Assembly: GCA_026692885.1 (NCBI GenBank)
Contig: JAPLNJ010000602.1
Location: 1 to 23,409 of the forward strand
DNA from: Planctomycetota bacterium
GTDB taxonomy: Bacteria > Planctomycetota > Planctomycetia > Pirellulales > Pirellulaceae
Length of the DNA: 23,409 nucleotides
Direction: 5' to 3'
Position 1 is the first letter of the stretch. Every line of letters begins with the position of its first letter. The position numbers and the translations under genes were made by a program. Positions 12,201-21,600 of this stretch are shown here, piece by piece. The notes under the pieces are model-generated. The model was not told the origin of the DNA. It made no database searches and saw only the letters and a list, made by a program, of their open reading frames with translations.

Positions 12201-12695
12201 CCCGCCCACCAAATCGATGCTCTTGCCGGCCTTCAGGTCCAGTCCGACCCGGATCTGGTTATCGGCCTCGATCCGGAGCGTCGAATCGCCGTTGTACGTG
12301 GTGTAATTGCGGCCCAGATACTGGCCGGTCGCGTCGTACACCCGCTCGACAATGCCGCCCGCCAGCAGCGCCCCTTGGATGTCGGCGTTGCCGGTCGAAT
12401 CCACGAAGATCGCCGCGGCCGGGTTGACGGCCATGATCTCGCTGGCCGCGCTGAGATACACGCCCACGCCGTCCGGATTTACGCCGCCGATGATCTCGAC
12501 GCGTTCGTTGGTGCGCAAGTAGCCGCCCGTTTCGACGGTGGCACCTTGCCGATTCACCGTCATTCCGCCGATCCAGGCTTGCCCGCCGGCCTGGACGCGC
12601 AACAGCGACTTCTTCGGCGACCAGACAAACGTCTCGCCAATGCGCTCGCCATGGGCGTTGAACTGCTGGACCATCGTGCCGCCGCGCAACCACGG
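1..12695 (-). CDS. Giant surface/adhesin-like protein, C-terminal part (continuation after frameshift, 3' end outside window)
   Basis: Codons whose lowest plus-strand coordinate is divisible by three stay open from 12755 to position 3, with no stop to the left edge. I read this frame through: beta-helix sequence, a flagellin-hook-like domain, more beta-helix, an acidic Trp/Tyr-rich insert, a long beta-helix stretch with recurring modules, a PATR-like module, then two galactose-binding-like domains around an Ig-like domain. A stop at 12756-12758 closes the frame upstream. The first usable starts are TTG at 12689-12687 and ATG at 12674-12672. Neither has a convincing ribosome binding site, and both fall inside a continuing beta-helix pattern. 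An annotation pipeline may call a separate gene from 12674, but I read it as the second half of the same gene. The protein is incomplete at its C-terminus, so any anchor or secretion signal there is not visible. Confidence 0.85.
270..633 (-). other. Bacterial Ig-like domain
   Basis: It begins IIIGLLDGSGPRAADGLTTD and continues with THATP-like strand HATPNALITVTTSNGTV, VQVRTDSEGKFTFHVLRP and QGVATITAWEIGGRSYGTA, ending TQTYTVAP. The beta-strand spacing and the 'D.EGKF.F......G...ITA.........T' finish fit Ig-like repeat domains of surface proteins. It sits between the two galactose-binding-like domains. Confidence 0.5.
634..1180 (-). other. Galactose-binding/malectin-like domain 1
   Basis: It opens with YDFNAYPPQATANYESVN and continues with LRELDFTNTSATFQVDTL, YQVVVTSGDYGCEHDASEF, AQLVFRGVTVDDLGGGIGLL and TGWTAVINGLDIRP. 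The pattern (F/Y)DFN....P.A..Y..V, then D..F....TF.V, then Y.V.(V/I)TSG(D/N)YG.EHD, then (V/A)INGL(D/E)I is that of small beta-sandwich carbohydrate-binding modules (malectin-like or rhamnogalacturonan-lyase-associated). Domain 2 matches it closely. Sugar binding is inferred. Confidence 0.65.
1290..1307 (-). repeat. Perfect 9-bp tandem duplication
   Basis: The plus-strand unit gccgagatt occurs at 1290-1298 and 1299-1307. It is in frame and gives FNLGNLGSY at the end of the PATR-like module. Confidence 0.9.
1709..1738 (-). repeat. Perfect 15-bp tandem duplication
   Basis: The plus-strand unit ggacatagaggctgg occurs at 1709-1723 and again at 1724-1738. It is in frame and adds five residues, giving SLYVPSLYV within the PATR-like module. 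It is likely a recent slippage event. Confidence 0.95.
2310..2537 (-). repeat. Beta-helix module type 2, copy c
   Basis: GEIIDNLLGEDAHLRATSAY, then LEAGSGIGQGVDSGTGLLGD, then IDTQLVTVQIVNHGPAGDIH, then VSETPAGGDLGVTWL. Same order of features as copies a and b: I.D, AT.A.L.AG.GIG, TQ, N..GDI.V.E.. Confidence 0.65.
3045..3248 (-). repeat. Beta-helix module type 2, copy b
   Basis: RIVDGGNSAPELVVGRAALR, then ARNGIGDADDPLGALETHTN, then LSAVTQSGDIQVANTGSLTI. The IVDGG opening is identical to copy a, and the GIG...L.T...SGDIQV core is shared with copies a and c. Confidence 0.7.
3676..3866 (-). repeat. Beta-helix module type 2, copy a
   Basis: IVDGGDSQGPDIQATGANAW, then VTLLAGAGVGTTGNALNTQI, then ANLDLVNADSGDVNLQELDD. 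Shared pattern with copies b and c: I.D........A..A.L.A..G(I/V)G......L.T........N/T..GDI.V. Confidence 0.65.
5005..5262 (-). repeat. Beta-helix module type 1, copy c
   Basis: NITLNEADAVTLKHVQVANG, then AITVTAGGDLTAVEVVAV, then GNGNDVTLKSSGNIYVNYVD, then ASEVTLDAYGTICE. It is the closest by eye to copy a: VTL..(L/V), G.ITV.A.G...AV.V.A, ND(I/V)TL(R/K)S are shared. Confidence 0.6.
6370..6665 (-). repeat. Beta-helix module type 1, copy b (divergent)
   Basis: LGDVILESVTLAGNNDANDL, then TVTAGGDIQVGWVCAGYYF, then GVTSLGDVILIAGGQVRESG and LVADDLTISAQTGI. It keeps ND.TV and GGDI plus the closing GDV.L.A.G.(I/V).E, but carries an inserted Pro/Asp-rich loop (NPADVPAPEPGSD). Confidence 0.5.
6850..7080 (-). 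repeat. Beta-helix module type 1, copy a
   Basis: NITLTSAAGVTLTNLVTTDG, then GITVDAVGAINAVNVAAP, then AGNDITLRS, then LTLGDLTVGSQGDITL. Shared pattern: V.L..V....G.ITV.A.G...A..V.A.....ND.TL.S, then another G(D)(I/V) turn. Compare copies b and c. Confidence 0.6.
7860..9425 (-). other. Acidic, Trp/Tyr-rich domain of about 520 residues inserted in the beta-helix
   Basis: Composition changes abruptly at both ends. I count about 21 tryptophans and many tyrosines, plus runs of Asp/Glu, where the flanking beta-helix has almost no aromatics. Pieces: ITLEQ-like strand then NGYYNPRAAQDAKFREYF, QINWSQYGVDVPSSNYKLPS, LSDEQRSAVLKTLGYLPVYR, VYYVDVAGWDDKYIEMPEGA, ARWAITYYAEGARGFNL, DTEDGDEEEWAIVKAG, EKQRQWPGSGDEGWYEIKQ, VHEYWWLFHDDQIDLSVNV, EGEVDGDKASIELRVES, SDIWGKVPRYETYDTQ. 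It looks like one or more independently folded globular domains carried on the rod. I do not recognise the family and see no catalytic signature. The boundaries are approximate. It may be the main functional (binding) head of this part of the protein. Confidence 0.6.
8202..8237 (-). other. EF-hand/dockerin-like calcium loop
   Basis: Twelve residues DNDADGNWVISD fit DxDxDGxxxxxD, with Asp at positions 1, 3, 5 and 12 and Gly at 6. It is flanked by further acids (DDG before, EDD after). The hydrophobic position 8 is Trp. It lies inside the acidic aromatic domain, so calcium probably stabilises that domain as well as the RTX block. Confidence 0.6.
9430..11655 (-). other. Filamentous-haemagglutinin-like beta-helix region B
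   Basis: Regular turns such as GRLETVHASITLNPGANGIV, VVINAANSLTLRGNIEAQRD, LLKFSGHDVDIAGVVTS, LTLHATDMNLGGLVEALNNG, DAITLSAPDVNVLDGGVVRT and SELLQ-type strands. Tryptophan and tyrosine are scarce and cysteine is absent. It ends in VRLRSGGDVVTGGDSQLQDG and the strand VAAGTIQVPEV, just before the aromatic insert. Confidence 0.7.
11660..12065 (-). other. Flagellin hook-like (TAxNT...L..DLQ.AL) domain
   Basis: Reads ADGVLSDDVTFDVWLDKV, then ITKAATAGNTGIENLMGDLQ, AALDSAAW, and later SKLLLTSSYQFRLRRTSTNA and LLGFTALAAADL. The order of a strand pair, then 'TA.NT....L..DLQ.AL', then a strand with 'LTS', then 'LGFT' resembles repeats seen in giant bacterial surface proteins and the general form of flagellin/hook-associated repeat domains. 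This is a by-eye resemblance. Confidence 0.4.
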
Positions 12696-15600
12696 CCCCC
12701 AGGAGATCGACGTCCTGGCTGCCGCGGAGCTTGATCTGCGTGCCGGCGCCGGAGGTTACGACCCGCGAGGTGGGATGCACATAGAGGCTCGTCCGCTTGC
12801 GATCGGCGCCGCCGATGTCCGTGCCGTCCAACTTGACCCCGCCGTAGAGTGTGATGTCGCCCTGGACGCTGGCAAAGCCTTCCCAATACACCCACTTGTC
12901 GGACTGCAGCGTAAGATCGCCGCCGCTGCCCAAGACGTTGATATTGCCTCGCACGATTACATCGTCGAGCGCGGCCAGTTCGATATTCGTATTGGCTTGC
13001 AGCGTGGTCAGGGTGCCGGTGAGCAGGAAGCTGAAGCCGCGCTGCCCGATCAAGTAGTGCGGCTCCAAGACCTGCACACTGTCGACGATGTTATTATTCG
13101 TCTCGTCGTACAGATACAGTACGTAGCGCCGACCGGCTTCATCCGCGGCCAGCCAGCGTTTGTTGGTTTCCAGCACGCTCACGGTGACCGTCGCGCCCAA
13201 GGCCAGGTTGTTGTTCACAAAGGTGGAACGTAGGGCTTCCGGGAAAATGGTGCTCCGTAACGCTGAAATGATGCCCGCCGTCGGCGGCGTCTCGGCTTCG
13301 ACGCGGCCGGGGATCGTGTCGAAGTAATCGGCCCAGTCGAACTTCTTCCGGCCGGTATTCAAGGTCATGGCGGCGCTGGATGTCACGCTGCCGCCGACCC
13401 ACAGTTCGCTGGGCGAGGTCAAGATGATCGTCGCATCGGCGCCGATGATCGAGGGCACGGGCTTGCCGCCGACCGTGGCAAACTGCACGCCCGCCATGAC
13501 CGCGCTGCCGTCCTCGATCCACAGATAGGTCCCCGCGGTCACTAGCACCCGGCTGCCCGCTCCCGGCGCGGTGATGATACCGCCTTCGAGGTTCTGCACG
13601 CCGGTCGCCGCCTTGATGTCCACGGTTGAACCGGCGCCCAAGGCTTCGATCAACGAGGCCTGCTTGATCGACTTGGCCGTGTCGATGTCGATCAGGCTGC
13701 CGGCATTCAAGGTCTGAATCATCGAACCCGTATCCGTGCGCAGGCTGTTTGCTCCCTCCGGATCGGTGTACAGCGGATCGGTGCCCGTGGTCCTCATCAC
13801 GCTGATCCGTACCAGATCGTCGGCCTTGACCCAGCCGCTGACCAGCGTCCGCTCGTCGATGTCAATCAGGACGCTGCGGCCGTACAGTCCCGAATCGGGC
13901 AAGCCCATCGGATCGTGTACGTTCATCGCCTGGACTTCCAACAAGCGGCCGCGAACCTCCGCCTGATGCCCCGGAACTTGGACGTCGCCCTGAACGTTCA
14001 CGCGCTCGGCCAGGAAGAGGACGTCGTCGCGCAGCGCCGCGTGTACCACGCGCGCGTTGCCGGTGGCCTTGATCTGCGTCGCGTCCTTGACGTCGCCGAT
14101 CCACATCTGGTTGCTGGCTTGGCGGTGGCCGATCGTGACCAGGCTGAAGTTGTCACCGATCGCCGCTATGTCGCGCATGGACAGGTCCAGGTAGCCGTTC
14201 GGCCCCAGTTCGGAACGGTCGCCGCCGGCGGGCACTTCGGCTGCGGAACCCACGCGATAGCTGAGCGTGTCGTCGTTGGACCGAATCAGCAGCTGTCCCG
14301 AACCGAGAATCCGGTTCTCGCCGGAGACGAAGTCCATGTCGTCCGCTTTCAAGCGGATGTCCGTGCCGGCGGCGCGAGTCACGATCGTGCCGACTTGGAG
14401 CATCAGCAGCGCATCGCGCTGAGTCAGTGCCAGATCGATGTCGCCGTTGCCGGTTGCCAGCGCATAGTCCGGCTGCCCATCCCGGACCTGCGTGAGCCAG
14501 CCTCCTGAGCTGCTGATCCAGGTAGCTTTGCTCAGCCACTTGGGCTCCGGATTCTGAGTCGGAACCATCAAACCGGTATTCTCCAGGACGTCGTGGTGTC
14601 CCTGATTCACCAGGTGCAGGTCATCCGCCTCGACGACGAAAATATCCCCTTGGCCGCTCGTAGCCGTGGCCGCCGTCAGCGACCCGGCTTGGGTCAGGAT
14701 CGGCGCACTGCTGGTGCCGATCGTCTTCTTCGCCTTCAGGATCACGTGTCCGTCGGGGGCGCTGATGGTGGAGCCGTTGTTGTTGATGATCGAGCCGTCC
14801 GGCGCCGCCAGCCGCACCCAACCGATCGGGTCGCCCTCCTGCGGATCGGCCGCCGTGTTGACCACGAGATCCGTGGCCAAGTGGATCGAGGCGTCGTTGG
14901 CAAACACGCGGGCGTCGATGTACCCCTGGCTCGCCGCATGGAGTGTCTGGTTGATGGTCAGCGTCTGGAAGGACTCGACGATCACATGACCGGCTTGCAG
15001 CGGCCCGCTGGCTTGCACCTTGTCGGCCACAATCCGCACGCCGGTGGTCTGAAGCGTAGCGCCCGTCATGCCGTTGGAGGTGTACGAGACGGTGCTGCCA
15101 AAGTCGATGATCTCGCCGTGGTCGTATTGCCCGTTCTTGCCCACCAGCGTCACGCGTTCGACGCCGCCGGTGAAGGTGACGACCTCGCGGCCGTTGGCCA
15201 CCCGGTCCGGGCTGAACGCCAGCGGCGTGGTCAAGAGGGTCTGCTCCAGCCGGATCTCGTCAAAATCCCCCGCGGTGTCCGTGAAGTTCAGGGTCCCGGT
15301 GGCTTTGGTCGAATCCGACTTGCCCAGCTTGATCCGATAGCTGTCGCTGCCGCCGGCATCCTGGATGTTGATCATGCGTTCCGGAAACTCGGTGACGAAC
15401 AAGGTGTCGTCGTTTGGGCTCAGGATGATGCCCGTGACGCTCAGACGGGAGACCGTCGCCCGGTTGCCGTCCCCGGCAGTGAATTCCACGCTGCGGGCGC
15501 TGAGCGTACCGGTGACGGCAACCGTGACCGCGGAGAAATCGAGCGTCAGATTGCCCTCGGCGTCGGCGAAGCGGTCTTTCCCAAAGTCGTCGCTAAAGGC

Positions 15601-18600
15601 AAACGTGTCGTTGCCTTTGCCGCCGTCCAGCAGATCCGCGCCCGGGCCGCCGTCGAGCCTGTCGTCCCCGTCTTCGCCGTACAATTTGTCGTCGCCTTCA
15701 CCGCCCAGCAGTAGCGTATTGCCGGCTCCGCCGTACAGGCGATCGGCGCCCGCACCGCCGTCCAGCGTTCCGCCGGCAAACCCGGCGTACAGCGTGTCCT
15801 TGCCTTCACCCCCCTTGACTTTTACCTTGACATCCTTCAAGCGGCGGGCATCGAATGTATCGTCGCCGGCTCCCATATCGGCGACCACTTGGGTGACGCC
15901 GGAATAGATCTGATACCACTCGTCGTACTCCACGTTGACCGTGCCGCCGGAGCCGCTGACGATGAACGTCTCATTACCGTCGTCGGTGTTGAAGTATTCA
16001 CGTTTCCCGGCCAGGGGACCGGCGTTGAGCGTCAATACACCGTCTTCTACCTTCCCCAACGTCGGCTGGACATGGGGCGCTGCGTACTCGTACTCGAAGA
16101 GGTTGACCCGGAACAGCTCTTCGTCGAACACGCTCGTACAGCCGAAGCCCGGGACGCAGACTTCGGCGAAGGCGCTGGCGACCAGATCGGACTTGGCTTG
16201 CAGATTGAACAGGTTTTTGAACCCGCCGTCTTTATACTCCCACATGGTGACGACTTCGGAGCCGCGGATCTTGCCATCGCTCACCCATGCCACATTGGTG
16301 ACATTGCCTTCCGCGTCCTTGGTCAATTTCGAACGGGCAATGTCCTGCATGTCCGCATCGACGGTCAGTTCCACGCCGCCCTCCAGGCCGGCCTTGACGA
16401 GCGTGAGGTCCACGGCAGCTTGCAGGCCCACGAACACGTCCAGCGAGAACTCGGGCTTCTCGACGCCGCCCGTGCCCGGCACGATCTTGCCGTCTTTGAA
16501 CTCCGGCAGCGTAAAGTCCGACACGAAGAACCCGTCCAAGGCGTACAGCGGATTGCCGGTGTCGATGGCCTTGCGAATGCCGTAGGTGTCGTACCCGAAT
16601 GCCAGATCAACCGCCGCCTTCAACCGGCCAACCGCACTGAGAGTCACCGGCACGGGGCCGATCATGATTCTGGCCAAAACGAGATCGAAGTCGCTCTTCA
16701 ACTCCAGCAGCGGCATCTCGTATGTGAACAGGGTCGCGTCGCCGCCCTGCAGGATTTTCATCCAGTTGCTAATATCCTTGACGTACTCCCACATCTTGAA
16801 GCCAGAACGGGGCTTGTCCCCGCCCAACACCGCCCCGCCCAGCGACTTGGTGGCGATCTCGGACAGCTTGCCCGACACCTCGGCCGGACCGTCCAGCGTG
16901 ACGGTGCTTTGCAGGTCCGGCGGCAAGCGATCCAAGTCCGCCTGCGTGGCCTGCGTCGCGGCCGCGTTCGTGGTCCCCAGTCCGCCGATGTTGCCCAGCA
17001 GGATCTCACCCGAGCTGCCCAACATGCCCTTGACCTGATCGACCAATTTCAGCATGTCTTGCGCGGCGTAGACAAAGGCCCAATTGACCTGGGGTTTCCC
17101 TTGCGCCTTCAGGACCAGGTTGATCACTTCCATGACGTTGGGTGGCTTGACCAGGATGTCCAGTCCCGAGACTTCCTTGGTCAGTCCCTCGATTACGTTC
17201 CGGAATGGCTCCAGGACATTTTGCACCTTTTCGGCGATCGGCTGGAGGAAGTTTGTCACGAACGTCCCGACATCCAGCCGGAGGTTCTCGATGCCGATGG
17301 ACGGGGTGCCGGCCCCGTTCAGCAGGCTCCAGTTCCAACCCGCCACCAAGTCGCCTTTCAGCTTGGGCAGCACCGAAACGCCCTCGACTTCCAACGTCAT
17401 CCCCATCCGCAGCCCCGCGCTGACCGCAAAGTTGACGTTGAACAACTTGCTCAGAGGCTGCGACAGCATGTGCGTCAAGGTGAACCGGCCCCGCTCGTTG
17501 CCGGTATAGTCCAGACTCAAATTGCCAGTCACGCCGCCAGGCTGGAAGCCGGCCTTGTTCGGATCGCGATCTTGATCCACCAGCGTGGCCTTGAAGAACA
17601 ATAACTTCCCCTCGCCGGTGAAGGGCTGATCTCCTTCGCCGGTCAGCGAGGCGTCGAGCTGGAACTGGAGTTCCGGCCCCTGCGCCACGGTGTTTGTGGG
17701 CAGATAGAAACCGTCCGTGACCGAGAGCCCCAAGCCGAACGCGTAGCTCCAATGGGCATCCAACGCCAGGCCGCCGTCGACCTCGAAAGAGAAACCCGGC
17801 AGTTGGAGGTCGAGCGGGATGTCGAACCCGGTGCCCAGCAACTCGCCGCCCAGGCTGATGTTGAACTGGATGGCGTCGGTCCCTTCGGGAGGCAACGCTC
17901 CCTGCACCCAGCTGCCCAGACGCGTGCCGGTCTCGCTGTACCAACCCACGTCCATGGCGCTGGCCAGGATGTCCAGCCCGCTCGGGCCGAAGATGTCGTT
18001 CAACGATTGCCGCAGGATCTCGATCAGCTTGCCGTTGCCGCTCAGTTTCTTCCGCAAATCGGCCACCAAATCGGTGCGGGCGTCGCCCAGGAAGTCGGCG
18101 GCGGCCAGCAGTTTGTCGCCGATGAACGGGATGTCCTGCGCCACACTGCTGTCGAAGGTTTCCTGCACCGAACTCAGCGCGGCGTCCACGCCATCCAGCA
18201 GCAGCGACGGATCGTTCAGCATGCTCATCAGCTCGAAGCTGCCGCCCAGCAGGGCGAACTCCTGTTTGATACTCGGATAGCTGTAGACCACGGCCGGCCG
18301 TGGGTCGGTGCGCACCGCGCCGGTCAACTGTTTGAACAGCTCCCGCAGACCCTGATCGCTAAACACTGTCTGCAACGTGTACTCCAGCCCCTCCAGCGCC
18401 AGCCGGATCGGCAACTTGACGTCGAACCCGCCTTGCAGGACGAGCTGGATATTGTTGCCGATACTCTCCGTCGTGAAGTGGAACTTGCCGTCGTCATTCG
18501 GCGTGCCGGCCGGCTGGTCCAAGGCCACGGTCAGCGTGGCGTAGTCGGAGGTCGCTCGGTTGCCGTCGCCGTCCAACACGGCGTAACCGCCGCTCACGCC

Positions 18601-21600
18601 CATCTCGATCGGGCCGGCACGGAAACCCAAGTCCAGGTTCGAACCCAGGAGGCGAGCCCCGAGCGTCAGGTGCGTCCCGCTGGCCTGCAGCACCGGCACC
18701 GGCACATCGACCAGGAAGGCCACGTCCTGGAACGCGGCGATCCCAGCCAGTCCCGCCGCGCTAGCCGCCAGCACCTGACGCCCGGTCAGGAAGGTGACCG
18801 CCACGCCCAGCTCATTTTGCAGCCGGGTCGCCAAGTCGAGCAGAGCCAGTTGCCGGCGTCCCAGCAACTGCCCCGCCCCGTAGACGTTGTCGGTATTCGC
18901 ATTGGCCCCTACCGAGTTGTCGATGGCCGAGACGACCGTCGCCCGAAACGAGCGGACGGTACCCTGGCCGGCCGCCGCCAGCTTGGCCGCCAGGAACTGA
19001 CCCTTGATCGTCTGGTACAGCGGCTCCGTGACCTCGCTGCTGCCAGCCGCAAAGGCGACCGAGGTGAACGCGCCGGCCGCGGCCGGGACCGTTGTCTCGC
19101 GCGTGGGCCGGAAGTCATAGAGGAACATCTCCGGCGAGTCACCACTGGCCAGTCCACCGAAGCGGATCCCGATGTCGGCTTCCAGGTCCAGCAAGGCTTC
19201 CAGCCGGATGTTGCCGCTGCCGCCCAGCAGGTCGCTCAAGGTCCCCACCGTGCTGACGCCCGGCAACAGCGTGCCGAGGTCGAGATTGAAGGAGAAGAGC
19301 TGGGAGAACACGGCCCCGTAGTTGATGTGGACATCCAACACGGACCCGTTCAGACGTAGCGAGAACTTCTGGTCGTGGGCCGGCAGGGTATTGTTGTCCG
19401 TGATCCCCAAGGCGTTTTCGAAAACGGTTTCGACATCCTGGATCGCTGCGGCCGGATGGGCTGCCGCCTGTTCCAGTTTCGCAGCAAAGTCCGTGGCGAA
19501 GCTGAACACGTCGCTGAGCGCGCGATTGATGACCGGCAACTGCGTGTGGTAGAACGGCTCGTTCTCTAGGGAATCGTTCAGGAAATCCAGGCCCATCCGC
19601 ACGCCGCTGACGATGTCGGCAAAACTCAGATTTTGGAAGTCAAAGGCCGCGCCCAGGTCCGGCAGGACCAACACGACCTCGTTGCCCGTCAGCCGGCCGG
19701 CCGCCTTCTCGCCCGCCAGATCGAACGGCAGCGACGGCGTCTGATAGACCGTCTTGACGTTCGTCCAGCTGAGCAAGTCCTGGACGTACACGCCCACTTC
19801 CGCCTGCGGGGCAATCGGCAAATCGCCGCCCAGACCCGCGTTGAGCGTTAGCCCCTTGAGCCGCGCCCTGGCATCGCCTGTGAACGAAAACTGGAACGCG
19901 TCGGCCACCGCGCCAGAGAAGATCTCGGAGAACGAGAACCGCTGGTCGCCCGCCGTCACCGTCTGGGGATCGCGATCCAGCCCGATGGCCGCCGTCGCGC
20001 CGATGTGAATCCCGGAGCCGCTGCCCGTGCCGCCCGTCGTCAGTCCCAGGAACCCGAGTTTGGCCGCCACCGCCAGGTCATTGACGTCCACCGCCACATT
20101 GCCCGTCAGGTGCGTCTGGTCGATGCCGAAGACCACGCCTTGCTTCACCGAAAAGGACTGCCCCGTCGCCGTCGCTGCCGCCGCCTTGTCCAACGTCACC
20201 GTGTGCGCGTCGACGAAAGTCTTGATCTCGTAGGTCTCGGCGCCGACCACCAGGTCATAGCCCACCATGCTCGCCGTGAAGGTGAAGGCCGAAGACGTGA
20301 ATTGGTCGGAGCCCTCCGTCAAGGCGCCGGCGGTCCCCTGCTCCACCTTCCCGTCCAGATCCACGAAGAAGCTCACACCGCCAGCAATCGAGGCTTGAAT
20401 CACCGCCTGGGCCGCGGTCGACAGTTCCACGCCGCCGAAATCGAAACCGAAATCGAGAGCCGCCGTGAGCGACGGCAAGGCCGCGGTGAAGGCCAGCGGG
20501 AACGCGAAAACCTGTGTCACCGGATCGAACGTTACCGTCAGGCCGGCCGGCAACACCTGGGCCGCGTTCAGCGCCGTAGTGAGTTCCTGCAGGGTCTGGA
20601 GCTTTTCAAGTTGCTGGTGTACCACGAAGGCTTGATTGCTCACCGCCTGCTGCGGCGCCGTCATCAGTTGCAGCGTGTGCGCATCGGTCACCGCGCTGAT
20701 CTTGTAAGTGCTCACAATCGTGGTGCCGTTCAGCAGCGACACGTACTGGCCTGCCATGTCGGACGTAAACGTCACCCCGGCAGCGGTGAAGGTCTTCTGA
20801 CCGGCGGCGATTGCCCCGCCCACGCCGTTCAACAGATCCACGCGCAGACGGTCGAAGTTGATCTTGCTGTAGACTTGTTCGTCGAAGACAGTGGCGAAGG
20901 TCAGCACTTGATTCAGCGCCGCCTGCACGAACGGGATCTGGCTGATCAGCGAATCGGCGTTCTGCACCTCACTCTCCAGGTAGTCCCGGAAGTCCGGGAA
21001 CATCTGGATCACCTGGGCGGCTGTCAGGTTCTTGAAGTCGAACATCTTGTCGAAGTTCGCGGTCGTCACCGTGAATCCCGAATCGTTGCCAAACAGCCCG
21101 CCCTCCACGATTACTTTCGGGGTGGCTCCGGCCGCCAGATCGACTCCCGCTAAGGACGCGTACACGGGCAATTCGAAGTTCAGGCGATTGCTTGCCGGTG
21201 CGAAACCGAAGACGCCGTTGACGTAGGAGATTGCGCCGCCCAGACTGAGCGAGCCTTGTCCAAGCTCCTTGGCCGGATCCCCAATGCTGACCGTCAGCGG
21301 ACCGATCGAGCCGCCCATCGCGAGATCATGCGTGGCGGCGGTGGCCTGCAGCCCCAGTTTGTTCAGGTTGAAATTGGACGCGCCGCTGCCCATCCAATTG
21401 ACCGCCAGGTCGAAGTCGAGGTCCGACTGGATACCTACGTTCAACGTGGCCGAAGTGTCGAATTTCAGTCCCACGGCGTCGAACGAATCACCGAATTCGA
21501 GCCCGAATTGCTGGTCGTACGAGAGCGACTTGCGGAACCGCAACTGGAAACCGGTGTCCGTCAGCGCCATGACCAAGCCATTGGGCACATTGCCTAACAG

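Noticed and set aside
12672..12674. ATG as the start of an independent second gene
   Set aside because: No good ribosome binding site precedes it, and the sequence before and after it forms one continuous beta-helix pattern. A single-base frameshift explains the data better, though an automatic annotation may place a start here.
12259..12700. Natural C-terminus of a shorter protein ending at the TAA at 12259
   Set aside because: The last ~145 residues are Arg/His-rich and lack the surrounding pattern, while the other frame keeps it.
12690..12755. Programmed ribosomal frameshift
   Set aside because: The needed step is +1 with no evident slippery codon/stop arrangement. A homopolymer length error or mutation is simpler. 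Not fully excluded.
15889..17604. Plus-strand open frame of 571 codons, and similar long plus-strand frames at 17752-19359, 1830-2990, 4350-5477 and 20005-21153
   Set aside because: They lie wholly antisense to the minus-strand gene, are rich in Arg, His, Gln and Asp without domain patterns, and arise from high GC and strong third-position bias. The minus strand shows clear RTX, PATR and beta-helix motifs in the same places.
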